Of a DNA stretch of 64,000 bases, positions 55,022 to 63,122 are shown piece after piece. The stretch is from Prochlorococcus sp. AG-388-A01. Lineage in GTDB: Bacteria > Cyanobacteriota > Cyanobacteriia > PCC-6307 > Cyanobiaceae. Numbering within the stretch: position 1 is the stretch's first letter; each line of letters opens with the position of its first letter. Location of the stretch: contig QCGK01000005.1 in NCBI GenBank assembly GCA_003279945.1, forward strand, positions 45,514-109,513, read 5' to 3'. The position numbers and the translations under genes are program-made. The notes beneath the pieces are model-generated. The model was not told where the DNA came from, did not search any database, and saw only the letters and a list, made by a program, of their open reading frames with translations.

Positions 55022-55819
55022 TTAAGTATTTTTCGGCTTTTCATATCTTGAAAATAATGTTTGAGATAAAATATACCCAGCAATCCCTGCGGCTGTAAAA
55101 GCTAAACTATTTTTAATTAAGGGTAATAAGTCATTCGTCCTGGATATAATCGGTGCCAAACCAAAAATTCCAAACAACATTCCCCATAATGGAGAAAGAA
55201 GAGCTAAAAATCCAATTGATATGGCTTGACCTTGTTTTCTTGGCGCAGATGCGAAACCTGCTACTAAACCTCCAAGAATTGAGGTACATAAAGTCCAAAT
55301 ATATTGCTCTTTGGGTAAGCCTGGGACAACTTGACACCCTCCTCTATTAAGACAAATTTGTACTGAATTAATTGCATCTAGTACAGCACCATCTTCACCA
55401 TGATCTTTTACGTAATATTGATTCCCAAATCTTGTTTGTAGTTCAACCCAAAATAATCTTGGCATGAAATTAAAATAAGCTTCTCCGACGTTAAAGTTCA
55501 GCAAGTTTCCTCCTCTAGGATCTGCAACTATTAATAAACTTGTTTCATCTAAATTCCAATAGTCCTTTATTGCGCTACCAGGAGAACTTTCAAACTGAGA
55601 TAAATACTTAATTTTCCATCCACTTTCAATTTCTAGATTGTTGAGCTTTTCTTCTAAAGATTTTTTCTGATTAGGGCTTAATGTTTTAGCTAAATCAATT
55701 ACTGGTGTTTTTTCTTCTGGTAAGAGATTTGGATTATTTATAGCGAAAACTGGTTTTTGTGAAATTAAAACTACTATAGATAGAAATATTCCCAATAAAT
55801 AGTTAATCTTTGAAGGCAT
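55022..55819 (-). CDS. TPM-domain (TLP18.3-like) membrane protein
   Basis: 265 residues with a signal peptide (LGIFLSIVVLISQKPVFA). The TPM domain covers about residues 35-160: PVIDLAKTLSPNQKKSLEEKL, SLLIVADPRGGNLLNFNVGE and FGNQYYVKDHGEDGAVLDAINSV. Three C-terminal helices (TLCTSILGGLVAGF, IGFLALLSPLWGMLFGIFG, LAFTAAGIAGYIL) anchor it. Related plant/cyanobacterial TPM proteins act in photosystem II repair; that role is inferred. Divergent from midA. Confidence 0.85.
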   Translation of the reverse strand: MPSKINYLLGIFLSIVVLISQKPVFAINNPNLLPEEKTPVIDLAKTLSPNQKKSLEEKLNNLEIESGWKIKYLSQFESSPGSAIKDYWNLDETSLLIVADPRGGNLLNFNVGEAYFNFMPRLFWVELQTRFGNQYYVKDHGEDGAVLDAINSVQICLNRGGCQVVPGLPKEQYIWTLCTSILGGLVAGFASAPRKQGQAISIGFLALLSPLWGMLFGIFGLAPIISRTNDLLPLIKNSLAFTAAGIAGYILSQTLFSRYEKPKNT

Positions 55820-55850
55820 AAATAAGTTTTGTCTTTTTCTATTTTCGCCG

Positions 55851-57041
55851 ATGAATAGCTTACCCGCGAATAATCCAGATTGGTTAGTAAAAAAAATAAT
55901 AAAAATGGGTGGGACTATATGTTTTTATGACTATATGAAGTTTGTTTTAAATGATCCTATCAATGGTTATTACGGCAGCGGTAAAGCTAAGCTAGACTTT
56001 CGAGGTGATTTTGTTACGTCACCTTCTTTATCAGATGACTTTGCTTTTTTGGTTGGAAAACAAATAGAAGATTGGTTGATTCAGTTTAAAAGTAGTTTTT
56101 TATCTAATCAGAAGTTAGCTGTAATTGAATTTGGAGCTGGAGATGGAAGCTTTATGAGTGGATTAATTAAATATTTATTAGGAAGTAGTAATAATTTTTT
56201 GAAGGGAGTTTATTTTGTAATCATTGAACCTAATAAAGGGATGGTAAAAAAACAAAAACATAAATTAGAGGAACTTCTTAAGTTAGGTATTGATATTTTG
56301 TGGAAAGGTTTGGAAGAATTAGAGGAAAATAATATCAATGGAATAGTTATAGCAAATGAGGTTTTAGATGTTTTGCCAGTAGAGAGAATAACCTTTTCAA
56401 ATGGAAAATTATTTCGACAAGGAGTATCTATAGATAAAAAATCTCATAAATTATTTTTTAATGAAATGCCAATTACAAGTGAATTGGGAAAAAGTATCGA
56501 ACTTGCTAAAAGTGAATTGGGGATCACTATTCCGCCTGAAGATGTATTTGAGGGATGGACGACAGAATGGCATGTAGATAATTCAAAATGGTTAAAAGCT
56601 ATTTATGGAAAAATCAATAATGGTATTTTATTGATAATTGATTACGCTAAAGAAGCTAAAAAATACTATTCCTCTAAGAATTCTGATGGGACGATAGTTT
56701 CTTACAAAAATCAAAAAATGATGAATAATGTCCTAGATTCTCCTGGAAATTGTGATTTAACATCTCATATTTGTATAGAAACTTTAATTAATGATGCTGA
56801 GACTCTTGGTTTTAATACTGTTGGAATAACTAAACAAGGGGAGGCATTGTTGGCACTTGGATTAGCAGAGAGACTTTATGGAATTCAGAAAGTATTTAAG
56901 GATGATTTATCACATGCCCTTTTAAGAAGAGAGGCATTACTGAGACTGGTTGATCCTTTATGTCTAGGTGATTTTAAGTGGTTTGTTTTTAAGAAGTTTA
57001 AGGAAAAGAAAATGAATATAAATTCAACTTGCTTGCGTTAA
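55851..57041 (+). CDS. MidA/NDUFAF7-family SAM-dependent methyltransferase
   Basis: 396 residues. The family opens with [20 protein letters not shown] and [28 protein letters not shown] motif I is [19 protein letters not shown] (about residue 85), with [14 protein letters not shown] in the middle and [14 protein letters not shown] later. Human NDUFAF7 dimethylates an arginine of complex I, so a respiratory/NDH-1 role in cyanobacteria is plausible but unproven. Its end overlaps aroB by 4 bp (convergent). Confidence 0.88.
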   Translation: MNSLPANNPDWLVKKIIKMGGTICFYDYMKFVLNDPINGYYGSGKAKLDFRGDFVTSPSLSDDFAFLVGKQIEDWLIQFKSSFLSNQKLAVIEFGAGDGSFMSGLIKYLLGSSNNFLKGVYFVIIEPNKGMVKKQKHKLEELLKLGIDILWKGLEELEENNINGIVIANEVLDVLPVERITFSNGKLFRQGVSIDKKSHKLFFNEMPITSELGKSIELAKSELGITIPPEDVFEGWTTEWHVDNSKWLKAIYGKINNGILLIIDYAKEAKKYYSSKNSDGTIVSYKNQKMMNNVLDSPGNCDLTSHICIETLINDAETLGFNTVGITKQGEALLALGLAERLYGIQKVFKDDLSHALLRREALLRLVDPLCLGDFKWFVFKKFKEKKMNINSTCLR

Positions 57042-58129
57042 GAAAAAAACTTTAAAAATAATGAATCCTCTACGTCATCGTATATATCCACTTCACCAAT
57101 TTCTTTCGGCAAGATGAATCTCATTTTGCCATCACGAACTTTTTTGTCGCCCATAAGTATTGTTAGAACTTCCTCTTTCTTTATTTTGGGGATCTCGGTA
57201 GGAAGATCATAACTCTTCAAAAGTTTCTTCTGTCTCTCTAATTCTTCTTTAGACCATAACCCTTTCTCAATTGATATTTCCCCCGCAATATTCATACCAA
57301 TTGATATCGCCTCACCATGTAGAAATTTGCCGTATCCACATAAATTTTCAATAACGTGACCAAAAGAATGACCATAATTTAATATGGCTCTTAAACCATT
57401 TTCATGTTCGTCTTGAGAAACAATATGAGACTTTGTTTTAATTGAACTATTAATTATTTTGATTAAATATTCATTTTTGAGATTTATAAGTTCATTTTTG
57501 TTCTTTTCGATTTCTAAGTATTCAAAAAGTTCTTTATCTCTTATGACTCCGTATTTTATTACTTCGGCCATGCCTGCACTAAATTCTCTTTTGGGCAAAC
57601 TTTTTAAAGTTTCTGGATCAATGAAAACTGCTTTGGGTTGATTGAAAGCTCCAATTAAATTTTTGCCCTTTGGATGATTTACCCCTGTTTTTCCTCCGAC
57701 GGATGAATCAACCATCGATAATAATGTTGTTGGAATCTGAATATATTCGATACCTCTCAGCCAAGTCGCAGCAGCAAAACCACTGATATCTCCAACAATT
57801 CCTCCTCCAAGGGCAATGATTATTGAATTTCTATCTAAACCAAATTCAAATGCAACGTCATATATTTCACTTAAAGTTTTCATGTTTTTAAATGATTCTC
57901 CAGCCTTGATAAGGAATATTTGGGCTTGAAAATTATTATCTCTTAAATGATTTAAAAAATTTTCTCCATATAAATTCGATATTTCTTCATTTGAGATCAC
58001 AAGTATTTTTCTGTTTTTTGTTATTCCAACTTTTAAAAGTTCTTCGCAGATATTATTGAGTATCCCTGCCTCTAGAGTTACTTCGTATGACTTATCGCCT
58101 AATGGGACTAATATTTTTTTCTTATTCAC
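57038..58129 (-). CDS. aroB: 3-dehydroquinate synthase
   Basis: 363 residues; second step of the shikimate pathway, converting DAHP to 3-dehydroquinate with NAD and a divalent metal. NAD-binding [21 protein letters not shown] (about 107-127), then [32 protein letters not shown] in pieces. Metal ligands are in [18 protein letters not shown] and HGEAISIGM. Full-length and typical. Confidence 0.97.
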   Translation of the reverse strand: MNKKKILVPLGDKSYEVTLEAGILNNICEELLKVGITKNRKILVISNEEISNLYGENFLNHLRDNNFQAQIFLIKAGESFKNMKTLSEIYDVAFEFGLDRNSIIIALGGGIVGDISGFAAATWLRGIEYIQIPTTLLSMVDSSVGGKTGVNHPKGKNLIGAFNQPKAVFIDPETLKSLPKREFSAGMAEVIKYGVIRDKELFEYLEIEKNKNELINLKNEYLIKIINSSIKTKSHIVSQDEHENGLRAILNYGHSFGHVIENLCGYGKFLHGEAISIGMNIAGEISIEKGLWSKEELERQKKLLKSYDLPTEIPKIKKEEVLTILMGDKKVRDGKMRFILPKEIGEVDIYDDVEDSLFLKFFS

Positions 58130-58254
58130 AATTGATTACCTAGTTATAATTTGTAGATATTTGGCATTAAATACTTTATATATTAGCAAAATCTAAGCTC
58201 TAGATACTTAAAAAATCAGTTGTTAAGAATTGGAAATCGTAATAAAATCATGCT

Positions 58255-59445
58255 ATGAGATTAAAAAAAAATATAAACGATATTAAGAAAAATTATTCCC
58301 TTGGAATAATTGGAGGTGGCCAATTGGCTTTGATGTTAACCGAAGCAGCAAAAAAAAGAGATTTAGAAGTATGTGTGCAAACAAAATCTTGTGATGATCC
58401 TGCCGGTTTAAAAGCAGATCATGTCATAGAAGCTGATCCTTTAAAGATAAAAGGTAATAGATCATTAATTAATGAGTGTGAAAAAATAATTTTTGAAAAT
58501 GAATGGATAAAAATTGATAAATTAAATCTAATTGACAATAATGATATTTTCGTCCCAAGCCTTAACGCAATTAAGCCATTAGTTGATAGGTTTTCTCAAA
58601 AAAAATTAATAGATAAAATGAATATTCCCTGTCCAAAATGGATAAGTATTGAAGATTTTAAAAATCTCTCTGATGAGGAAATCAATAATTGGAGTTTCCC
58701 TTTAATGGCAAAATCAAATAAAGGCGGATATGACGGTAAAGGGAACAAAAAAATAAAGACAAAAGAAGATTTAGATTCTTTTTTAATAGAGAATAATTCT
58801 GATGAATGGTTAATAGAAGAATGGATAGAGTATGAAAAAGAACTAGCTCTTGTTGGTTCGAGGGATAGAACCGGTAAGGTAAGATTCTTTCCAATCGTTG
58901 AGACATTCCAATCAAAACATGTTTGCGATTGGGTGCTTGCTCCTGCAACAACGGAATATGATTTGAACTTATTTGCAATAAACATTTTCTCTTCAATAGT
59001 AAATGAACTTAATTACGTTGGAGTTTTAGCTATTGAATTCTTCTATGGAGACAATGGTCTTTTAATTAATGAAATAGCTCCTAGAACACATAACTCAGCT
59101 CATTTTTCTATTGAAGCTTGTACTTCAAGTCAGTTTGATCAATATGTTTGCATTTCTACTGGGATAATGCCACCTGAAATCAAAATGAACTGTGATGGGG
59201 CAATTATGATAAATCTACTGGGATTGAAGAAGAATTTCCCAATATCTATAGAAACAAGAGTTAAAATGTTATGTGAAATTGAGGGTTCTAATATTCATTG
59301 TTATGGTAAATCTCGAGAAATTCTAGGAAGAAAAATGGCTCACATCACATTTTTATTAAATGGTAAAACACATTCAGAGAGATATGATGAGGCACAAGTT
59401 TTATTAACTATGGTAAGAGACATTTGGCCATCTCCAAATGCATAA
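58255..59445 (+). CDS. purK: N5-carboxyaminoimidazole ribonucleotide synthase
   Basis: 396-residue ATP-grasp enzyme of purine synthesis. SLGIIGGGQLALMLTEAA (about 16-33) is the N-terminal motif. The ATP-grasp region has SFPLMAKSNKGGYDGKGN and EEWIEYEKELALVGSRDR, and the catalytic loop is NEIAPRTHNSAHFSIEAC. GLKKNFP and GRKMAHITFL close the fold. It is followed directly by the 6S RNA gene, the arrangement known in cyanobacteria. Confidence 0.96.
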   Translation: MRLKKNINDIKKNYSLGIIGGGQLALMLTEAAKKRDLEVCVQTKSCDDPAGLKADHVIEADPLKIKGNRSLINECEKIIFENEWIKIDKLNLIDNNDIFVPSLNAIKPLVDRFSQKKLIDKMNIPCPKWISIEDFKNLSDEEINNWSFPLMAKSNKGGYDGKGNKKIKTKEDLDSFLIENNSDEWLIEEWIEYEKELALVGSRDRTGKVRFFPIVETFQSKHVCDWVLAPATTEYDLNLFAINIFSSIVNELNYVGVLAIEFFYGDNGLLINEIAPRTHNSAHFSIEACTSSQFDQYVCISTGIMPPEIKMNCDGAIMINLLGLKKNFPISIETRVKMLCEIEGSNIHCYGKSREILGRKMAHITFLLNGKTHSERYDEAQVLLTMVRDIWPSPNA

Positions 59446-59479
59446 AAAAATAAGTTAGAGTTAAGTTACTGGATCTTTG

Positions 59480-59645
59480 GTTAAGTTCTTCTTTATGTGC
59501 TCTGATCTGACTCTCTTTCGACATGAGGAGACTGTCGTGATGCGGTAGTAAACCGATCTTGTAATCGGAAACGAAAGCCCACTTTGAATCCTCTTCTGGT
59601 ATTTCCAGGTCGATGCAGCAGAGGACTGACGGGGATTCGGTTTTG
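59480..59645 (+). ncRNA. ssaA: 6S RNA (SsaA/Yfr7-type)
   Basis: Located just after purK, the known site of cyanobacterial 6S RNA. It is GC-richer than its surroundings. Long-range pairs give the 6S shape: GTGCTCTG with CAGAGGAC, TCGAC with GTCGA, and GAGGA with TCCTC, leaving a central bubble. The terminal part has CCGAT-CTTGTA-ATCGG. It binds RNA polymerase and mimics an open promoter. Exact ends are not determined; a terminator follows immediately. An 81-codon minus-strand frame here is not a gene. Confidence 0.75.
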
Positions 59646-59696
59646 CCTATCAAAATGCTTGCTATAACATGCTTTTGGTAGGTATTTTATTTTTTG
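59646..59696 (+). terminator. Terminator of the 6S RNA gene
   Basis: CCTATCAAAA(T)GC pairs with GCTTTTGGTAGG (59646-59658 with 59671-59682; one G-U pair, one bulged T) around a 12-nt loop, followed by TATTTTATTTTTT. A strong Rho-independent site for the plus strand, ending the 6S transcript. Confidence 0.8.
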
Positions 59697-59754
59697 GGAA
59701 TTAGCCGGGCTGTTTTATTCTCTATTACTATAAATAATTTGTTTACCAAAATAC

Positions 59755-59784
59755 TTGACGACCTATTCATGGTGTATTTATACT
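59755..59784 (+). promoter_or_regulatory. Sigma70-type promoter of the first DUF1651 gene
   Basis: TTGACG at 59755-59760 and TATACT at 59779-59784 with 18-bp spacing. The sequence TAGTACA starts 2 bp after the -10 box (59787) and forms TAGTA-N9-TACTA (59787-59805), an operator-like inverted repeat. Nearly the same arrangement precedes the second DUF1651 gene. Confidence 0.7.
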
Positions 59785-59809
59785 AATAGTACACATGTAT
59801 TACTAATTA

Positions 59810-60109
59810 ATGACTTTAGGTGGAGCTGATGTTTGGACTAATTTTTCTTACGGTTATCGTAATGAGTCCCCAAGTGGTTGGTTGCTTAGCCCAGACCGCA
59901 GCAGATTAATTTTATTTACAAGGAATAAAAAATCTCCAAGAAATAGTATGAGAATTTTTGCTCATACATATTATGCGAATGATCTTGGCGAGCCAATGGC
60001 AATTAAATCATCAACGCAACTATATTTGGATAATGCGTGGGATAAATGGCATGACCTTCAATTAGAAGGTTGGACTTTTGAAGAACTTGAATTACCTGAA
60101 TCACTATGA
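59810..60109 (+). CDS. DUF1651-family protein, copy 1
   Basis: 99 residues. DVWTNFSYGYRNESPSGWLLSP and LILFTRNKKSPRNSMRIFAHTYYANDLGEP are shared with copy 2 (62266-62556) and match the DUF1651 pattern (GWL..P, then a Y/FAN.LGEP turn, then W..W at the end). DUF1651 is found mainly in marine picocyanobacteria, often in several copies. Function unknown. It heads a unit of three overlapping genes: the next ATG overlaps its stop (ATGA). Confidence 0.85.
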   Translation: MTLGGADVWTNFSYGYRNESPSGWLLSPDRSRLILFTRNKKSPRNSMRIFAHTYYANDLGEPMAIKSSTQLYLDNAWDKWHDLQLEGWTFEELELPESL

Positions 60110-60246
60110 CTAACTTTAATCCAATCAAAAAGAAACTATCAAAATTAGATAGAAAGATATCTATACAAGAACCATCAAAATTATTAGCAGAATTTTTTAA
60201 TGGTGTTGTTATTGAACTTGATGAAGAATATAAATATGACCCATAA
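60106..60246 (+). CDS. Small hypothetical protein (46 aa) in the DUF1651 operon
   Basis: ATG overlaps the stop of the DUF1651 gene by 4 bp. The product begins MTNFNPIKKKLSKLDRKIS, then a helical middle and an acidic end (IELDEEYKYDP). No family known. Tight overlap on both sides (the next gene begins 11 bp before its stop) is strong evidence for a translated gene. Confidence 0.65.
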   Translation: MTNFNPIKKKLSKLDRKISIQEPSKLLAEFFNGVVIELDEEYKYDP

Positions 60247-60388
60247 AGAATTGATAGATCAAGTTTCCGCAAATTTATTTAAACAAAGCGGAAGGTTAGA
60301 AAGCAGAAGATCTTGGTTGGCAATGAGAACTTATCTCGAGCAATTAGATAGTGAACAACTTAAATCTATGCTTAAGCAGCACGGATGA
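60236..60388 (+). CDS. Small hypothetical protein (50 aa) in the DUF1651 operon
   Basis: I place the start at the ATG 60236, giving MTHKELIDQVSANLFKQSG, then RLESRRSWLAMRTYLEQLD and SEQLKSMLKQHG. A longer frame upstream (from 60200) has a low-complexity hydrophobic start that overlaps the previous gene and is less likely. The helical, Arg-rich fold is unassigned; similar small proteins accompany DUF1651 genes in picocyanobacteria by my impression only. Confidence 0.65.
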   Translation: MTHKELIDQVSANLFKQSGRLESRRSWLAMRTYLEQLDSEQLKSMLKQHG

Positions 60389-60413
60389 TTTAAAAACTTT
60401 ATTTATGAATTAT

Positions 60414-60527
60414 TTATTTGGTTTTTATTTTTTTCTTAATTCTTAGAAAACCATAAGTTCCAAAACCTAACAAAAACATGTCCAAATAAATATGCCAAGC
60501 AGGAAAAATTTGGTGTATTAATTCCAT
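60414..60527 (-). CDS. Small single-pass membrane micro-protein (37 aa), coupled to the ligase-like gene
   Basis: ATG shares its A with the TAA stop of the ligase-domain gene (TAATG), a classic coupling arrangement. Product: MELIHQIFPAWHIYLDMFLL, then GFGTYGFLRIKKKIKTK. One hydrophobic helix with a basic C-terminal tail. No family recognised. Confidence 0.5.
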   Translation of the reverse strand: MELIHQIFPAWHIYLDMFLLGFGTYGFLRIKKKIKTK

Positions 60528-61276
60528 TAACTTTTTATTGCCACTTGCCAATAAGGATAATCTAAATTTGATTTTTCTCTAATTAATTGTAATTTTCTAG
60601 AATTTATTTTTACTACTATTCCATTTGTCGGATATTTCCTAAAAAGCTTACCCTCTAGCCATTGTTTTCTAAATACTTCAACTTGGCTAGTAAAGTTGCA
60701 TGTAAAATCCTGAGGGATCGTGAAGCCAAGTTTAGAAAGACTCTTTTTGGACTCATATTGGTTAAGTTTTGAATTAAGTATTTGAAATGCGCAGAAGCTA
60801 AGACTCTCAGAAAATCCTTCTTTAGCCCTGAGAGATCCAGAAGCAATACTCTGGGAGATATTTGGACTTTTGTTGGGTGCGTATAATTCCCCTCTAACTT
60901 GAAGAACTCCTTGTAAACCGAGATTATCGGGAATGTCTCGGACTCCAATAAGTTTACTAGTAACATCAGCCCCTTTTCTTGAAATTGCTTTCTCGAAGGC
61001 TCCATCCCTATATTGCAAAGCAATAGCACAACCATCAATTTTAGGTTCAATTAATAATCTGGTATCTGCTAATAATCCTTTCAAAAATTCATCTATTGAA
61101 TCCTTTTCTAATGAGGGTAAAACTAGATTGTTTTTCTTTTTAAAATAATCGCAATTAGGGTTTGTTCCTAATAAATTCTTCTCAAGTTGGTCGAACTGCT
61201 TATCAGAAATTAAAGAATTACCATTTCTATAATTATCGTCATACCATTCAATTCTTTCTTCTAAATAAGTCTTCAT
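60527..61276 (-). CDS. Stand-alone NAD+-dependent DNA-ligase adenylation domain
   Basis: 249 residues. Domain Ia is seen at the start (EERIEWYDDNYRNGNSLISD, then FDQLEKNLL). The nucleotidyltransferase motifs follow: nucleophile Lys79 in LIEPKIDGCAIALQY, SRKGADVT (about 99-106), RGELY (128-132), ASGSLRAKEG (145-154), NGIVVKIN (218-225) and the final YPYWQVAIK (240-248). The protein ends exactly after motif V, so the OB-fold, zinc finger, HhH and BRCT domains of LigA are missing. It could adenylate itself but probably not seal nicks alone. It starts with ATG overlapping an upstream frame and is followed by the 37-aa micro-gene. Confidence 0.85.
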   Translation of the reverse strand: MKTYLEERIEWYDDNYRNGNSLISDKQFDQLEKNLLGTNPNCDYFKKKNNLVLPSLEKDSIDEFLKGLLADTRLLIEPKIDGCAIALQYRDGAFEKAISRKGADVTSKLIGVRDIPDNLGLQGVLQVRGELYAPNKSPNISQSIASGSLRAKEGFSESLSFCAFQILNSKLNQYESKKSLSKLGFTIPQDFTCNFTSQVEVFRKQWLEGKLFRKYPTNGIVVKINSRKLQLIREKSNLDYPYWQVAIKS

Positions 61277-61380
61277 TTAATAAGATGTCTTAAGTTTTTT
61301 TTGGGTAACCAATTTGGTTTATCGATAATCCATTTTTCTCTATCTTCATATTTAACATTCCTTAAATGAAATGAAGAAAT
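61273..61380 (-). other. Protein-like open stretch (35 codons) without a standard start
   Basis: In the frame ending TGA at 61275-61273 (overlapping the ligase-domain ATG) the translation includes NVKYEDREKWIIDKPNWLPK and NLRHLIK, which looks like real protein. No ATG, GTG or TTG is in frame; the preceding TAA is the stop of the 33-aa gene. It may be a remnant 3' end, or be read after a rare start or stop read-through. Confidence 0.35.
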
Positions 61381-61482
61381 TTACTTCAGAGATAAGCTAA
61401 TCATATACCTTACTTTTGGACTTGTTGACACAAATCCAAATAATAATATTAATAAAATTAGTTTAAACATACCCTTAATCAT
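61381..61482 (-). CDS. Small hydrophobic peptide (33 aa)
   Basis: ATG frame: MIKGMFKLILLILLFGFVST, then SPKVRYMISLSLK, with an N-terminal hydrophobic helix and a short basic tail. The FKLILLILLFGFV..S..RY pattern recurs in small Prochlorococcus proteins in my memory, where the tail is usually longer; here it is cut by TAA with the frame continuing in protein-like manner for 35 more codons. Confidence 0.4.
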   Translation of the reverse strand: MIKGMFKLILLILLFGFVSTSPKVRYMISLSLK

Positions 61483-61512
61483 TCAAAAACTTTGCGTAGT
61501 TTTTGAAACTTT

Positions 61513-61770
61513 TTAATTAATGCAATTCTTATAGCCTTCAATCTTTGCTAGTTCGTCAATTTTTAAATCTGTTTCTTCAAGCAAAGTTTCTCCGATATTG
61601 TCTTTAGCAAATTTAGTTAATGCTCCTTTAGTGGAGTATTTAATACATTGGTTTTTATATTTTGCTTCTTTGACAATAGGAGATAAATAAAAACCAAACA
61701 AAATGATAAAAGCCCCATAGGTTACAACTTTTCTATGGTTTTTCCACCATTCATAAAATTTATTGGACAC
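61513..61770 (-). CDS. Small membrane-anchored hypothetical protein (85 aa)
   Basis: 85 residues. A short basic N-terminus (KFYEWWKNHRK) precedes one transmembrane helix VVTYGAFIILFGFYLSPI. The rest (about residues 32-85) is helical and charged, with two Cys (KNQCIKY and the C-terminal KNCIN) that could pair in the lumen or periplasm. Not recognised. Confidence 0.6.
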   Translation of the reverse strand: MSNKFYEWWKNHRKVVTYGAFIILFGFYLSPIVKEAKYKNQCIKYSTKGALTKFAKDNIGETLLEETDLKIDELAKIEGYKNCIN

Positions 61771-61844
61771 GAAGAATAAATAGCTAACTTCTATTTTAAA
61801 TTGATTTTGAACAAATTACTGAGGTAATTTAAGGACTTCTTAAT

Positions 61845-62075
61845 TTATTGTTTCTCATTAATAGATCTAACCCATGAATAATACCTTAATTTTCTAATCC
61901 TTTGCTCTCTTGAGACTAATCTATCTGCTGATTCTAAGGGTGATTCTCCTTTCTTAATATTTGTTGTAATAGATATACCAAAAGCTTTTGCTTCAATTTT
62001 TGCAATGCCGCCCTCCAAAAAAATTAAAAAAGACCAACCTTTATTCCATCCTAAATAGAAGGGATTCCGATGCAT
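61845..62075 (-). CDS. Hypothetical protein (76 aa)
   Basis: 76 residues: MHRNPFYLGWNKGWSFLIFLEGGIAKIEAKAFGI in pieces, then KKGESPLESADRLVSREQRIRKLRYYSWVRS. The N-terminal Trp/Gly-rich part resembles the first strands seen in the DUF1651 proteins (YLGW...W.LIF), but I cannot confirm homology. Basic C-terminal helix. Function unknown. Confidence 0.55.
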   Translation of the reverse strand: MHRNPFYLGWNKGWSFLIFLEGGIAKIEAKAFGISITTNIKKGESPLESADRLVSREQRIRKLRYYSWVRSINEKQ

Positions 62076-62213
62076 TTTATTTTTTGATTTACTTTCAATG
62101 TTATTTTCCTTTTTGATAAGTTACTTGTACTTACAATTACCGAATAAGAAATTTACGACTGCTTATTTCTGGAAAACAATTTTTGTATTTAAATTATTCC
62201 TAGCAAATATTAC

Positions 62214-62242
62214 TTGACATTAATGAGTAGTACATTTATATT
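62214..62242 (+). promoter_or_regulatory. Sigma70-type promoter of the second DUF1651 gene
   Basis: TTGACA at 62214-62219 and TATATT at 62237-62242 with 17-bp spacing. TAGTACA occurs at 62228-62234 and again at 62245-62251, the latter 2 bp after the -10 box exactly as at copy 1. Around the start codons the two upstream regions are clearly alike (GTATTA...TTAATGAC versus GTATTATCTTTATGAC). Confidence 0.7.
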
Positions 62243-62265
62243 ATTAGTACAACCGTATTATCTTT

Positions 62266-62556
62266 ATGACATCAGGAGTTGCTAATGTTCGGACTAATTT
62301 TTATCTTGGCAGCCTTATTGACCCCCCAACTGGCTGGTTGTTTAACCAAGAAAATGGTTTATTAATTTTCTTTGAGAGTTATAAGAAATCTGTATCTAAT
62401 AACTTAAAAATATATACTCACCTTTTCTATGCAAATGAATTAGGTGAACCTGCCAAACTTAAAAATTCAAGACTTCATTCTATCGAGTGTGCTTTTGAAA
62501 CATGGAATGAATTAATTTCAGGGGGTTGGCAAATTGTTACTAGTAAATTCCAGTAA
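62266..62556 (+). CDS. DUF1651-family protein, copy 2
   Basis: 96 residues. Shares with copy 1 the order V-TNF--G, PTGWLF, LLIFFESYKKS, KIYTHLFYANELGEP and a final ETWNELISGGWQI. Identity is moderate, so the duplication is old or the copies diverge quickly, yet the promoters remain similar. No downstream operon partners are present here, unlike copy 1. Confidence 0.82.
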   Translation: MTSGVANVRTNFYLGSLIDPPTGWLFNQENGLLIFFESYKKSVSNNLKIYTHLFYANELGEPAKLKNSRLHSIECAFETWNELISGGWQIVTSKFQ

Positions 62557-62890
62557 TTATGAAAAGGGATATCCTTCAAAATGCTAATATCTAAAAGAAT
62601 CTACTTTAAAACGAAAACGTATAAGGATCTGTATTACTTGCAATCACTTTCGCTAAAGCACTAAAGGAACTTTTGCTAGCATTTTGATTTGTCCATAATA
62701 TGAAAAACGTATACCACAGGGTGATCATTTACTTAAAGTTTGCGAGTATCGGCAAAAATATAACTATATTTTCCATTGAAAAATCTTAATTATTTTCTAA
62801 TTAAATTTTTTTAGGTAGAGATATTTAATTATGTAAACAAAGCATTATTTTATACAACTTCAAAAAATCTTTTTAAGTAATTTGTAGTTT
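62557..62890. other. AT-rich region without a confident gene
   Basis: About 330 bp. A 29-codon ATG frame at 62700 (MKNVYHRVIIYLKFAS...) is possible but has no supporting signal. The word AAACGTATA occurs twice (near 62608 and 62706). No terminator hairpin recognised. Confidence 0.3.
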
Positions 62891-62992
62891 ATGGTTCAAT
62901 TTTATTTTTCTATATTCCTATTAGTTGTGCTTACTTTTTTTGCACTTTTGTTAGATGCGCCAGAGTTGGCTTCTTTGATTCAAACATTTTAG
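62891..62992 (+). CDS. Hydrophobic micro-protein (33 aa)
   Basis: ATG frame: MVQFYFSIFLLVVLTFFALL followed by LDAPELASLIQTF. One strong membrane helix plus a short acidic tail, with a terminator-like hairpin 8 bp downstream of the stop. The size is like small photosystem or cytochrome subunits, but no known sequence matches. A hairpin immediately after the stop supports a genuine gene. Confidence 0.5.
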   Translation: MVQFYFSIFLLVVLTFFALLLDAPELASLIQTF

Positions 62993-62999
62993 AAATTAA

Positions 63000-63032
63000 T
63001 AAATCAGCATTTTTACTGATTTACTTTCTTTA
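63000..63032 (+). terminator. Terminator-like hairpin after the 33-aa gene
   Basis: Perfect 8-bp stem TAAATCAG / CTGATTTA with an 8-nt loop, followed by CTTTCTTTAT. The T-run is broken by C, so moderate strength. Confidence 0.6.
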
Positions 63033-63074
63033 TAAGTAAGGCTTAGGTTTGACTTGTTGAATCGGAGGGATCTA

Positions 63075-63122
63075 ATGATTGACAGTCCACCAGAGGAGTT
63101 GGATTATAAAATTAAAATCTAG
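63075..63122 (+). CDS. Possible 15-aa leader-type ORF with strong ribosome-binding site
   Basis: ATG preceded by GGAGGG (63064-63069) at 5-bp spacing, an unusually good Shine-Dalgarno for this genome. It encodes MIDSPPEELDYKIKI and stops. Could be a leader peptide, a micro-protein, or the 5' remnant of a lost gene. Confidence 0.3.
   Translation: MIDSPPEELDYKIKI

Noticed and set aside
59408..59653. 81-codon minus-strand frame
   Set aside because: Antisense to the 3' end of purK and the 6S RNA; structure of the RNA explains the sequence better.
59755..62556. Insertion sequence or transposon explaining the DUF1651 duplication
   Set aside because: No transposase and no terminal inverted repeats or target-site duplications were found around either copy.
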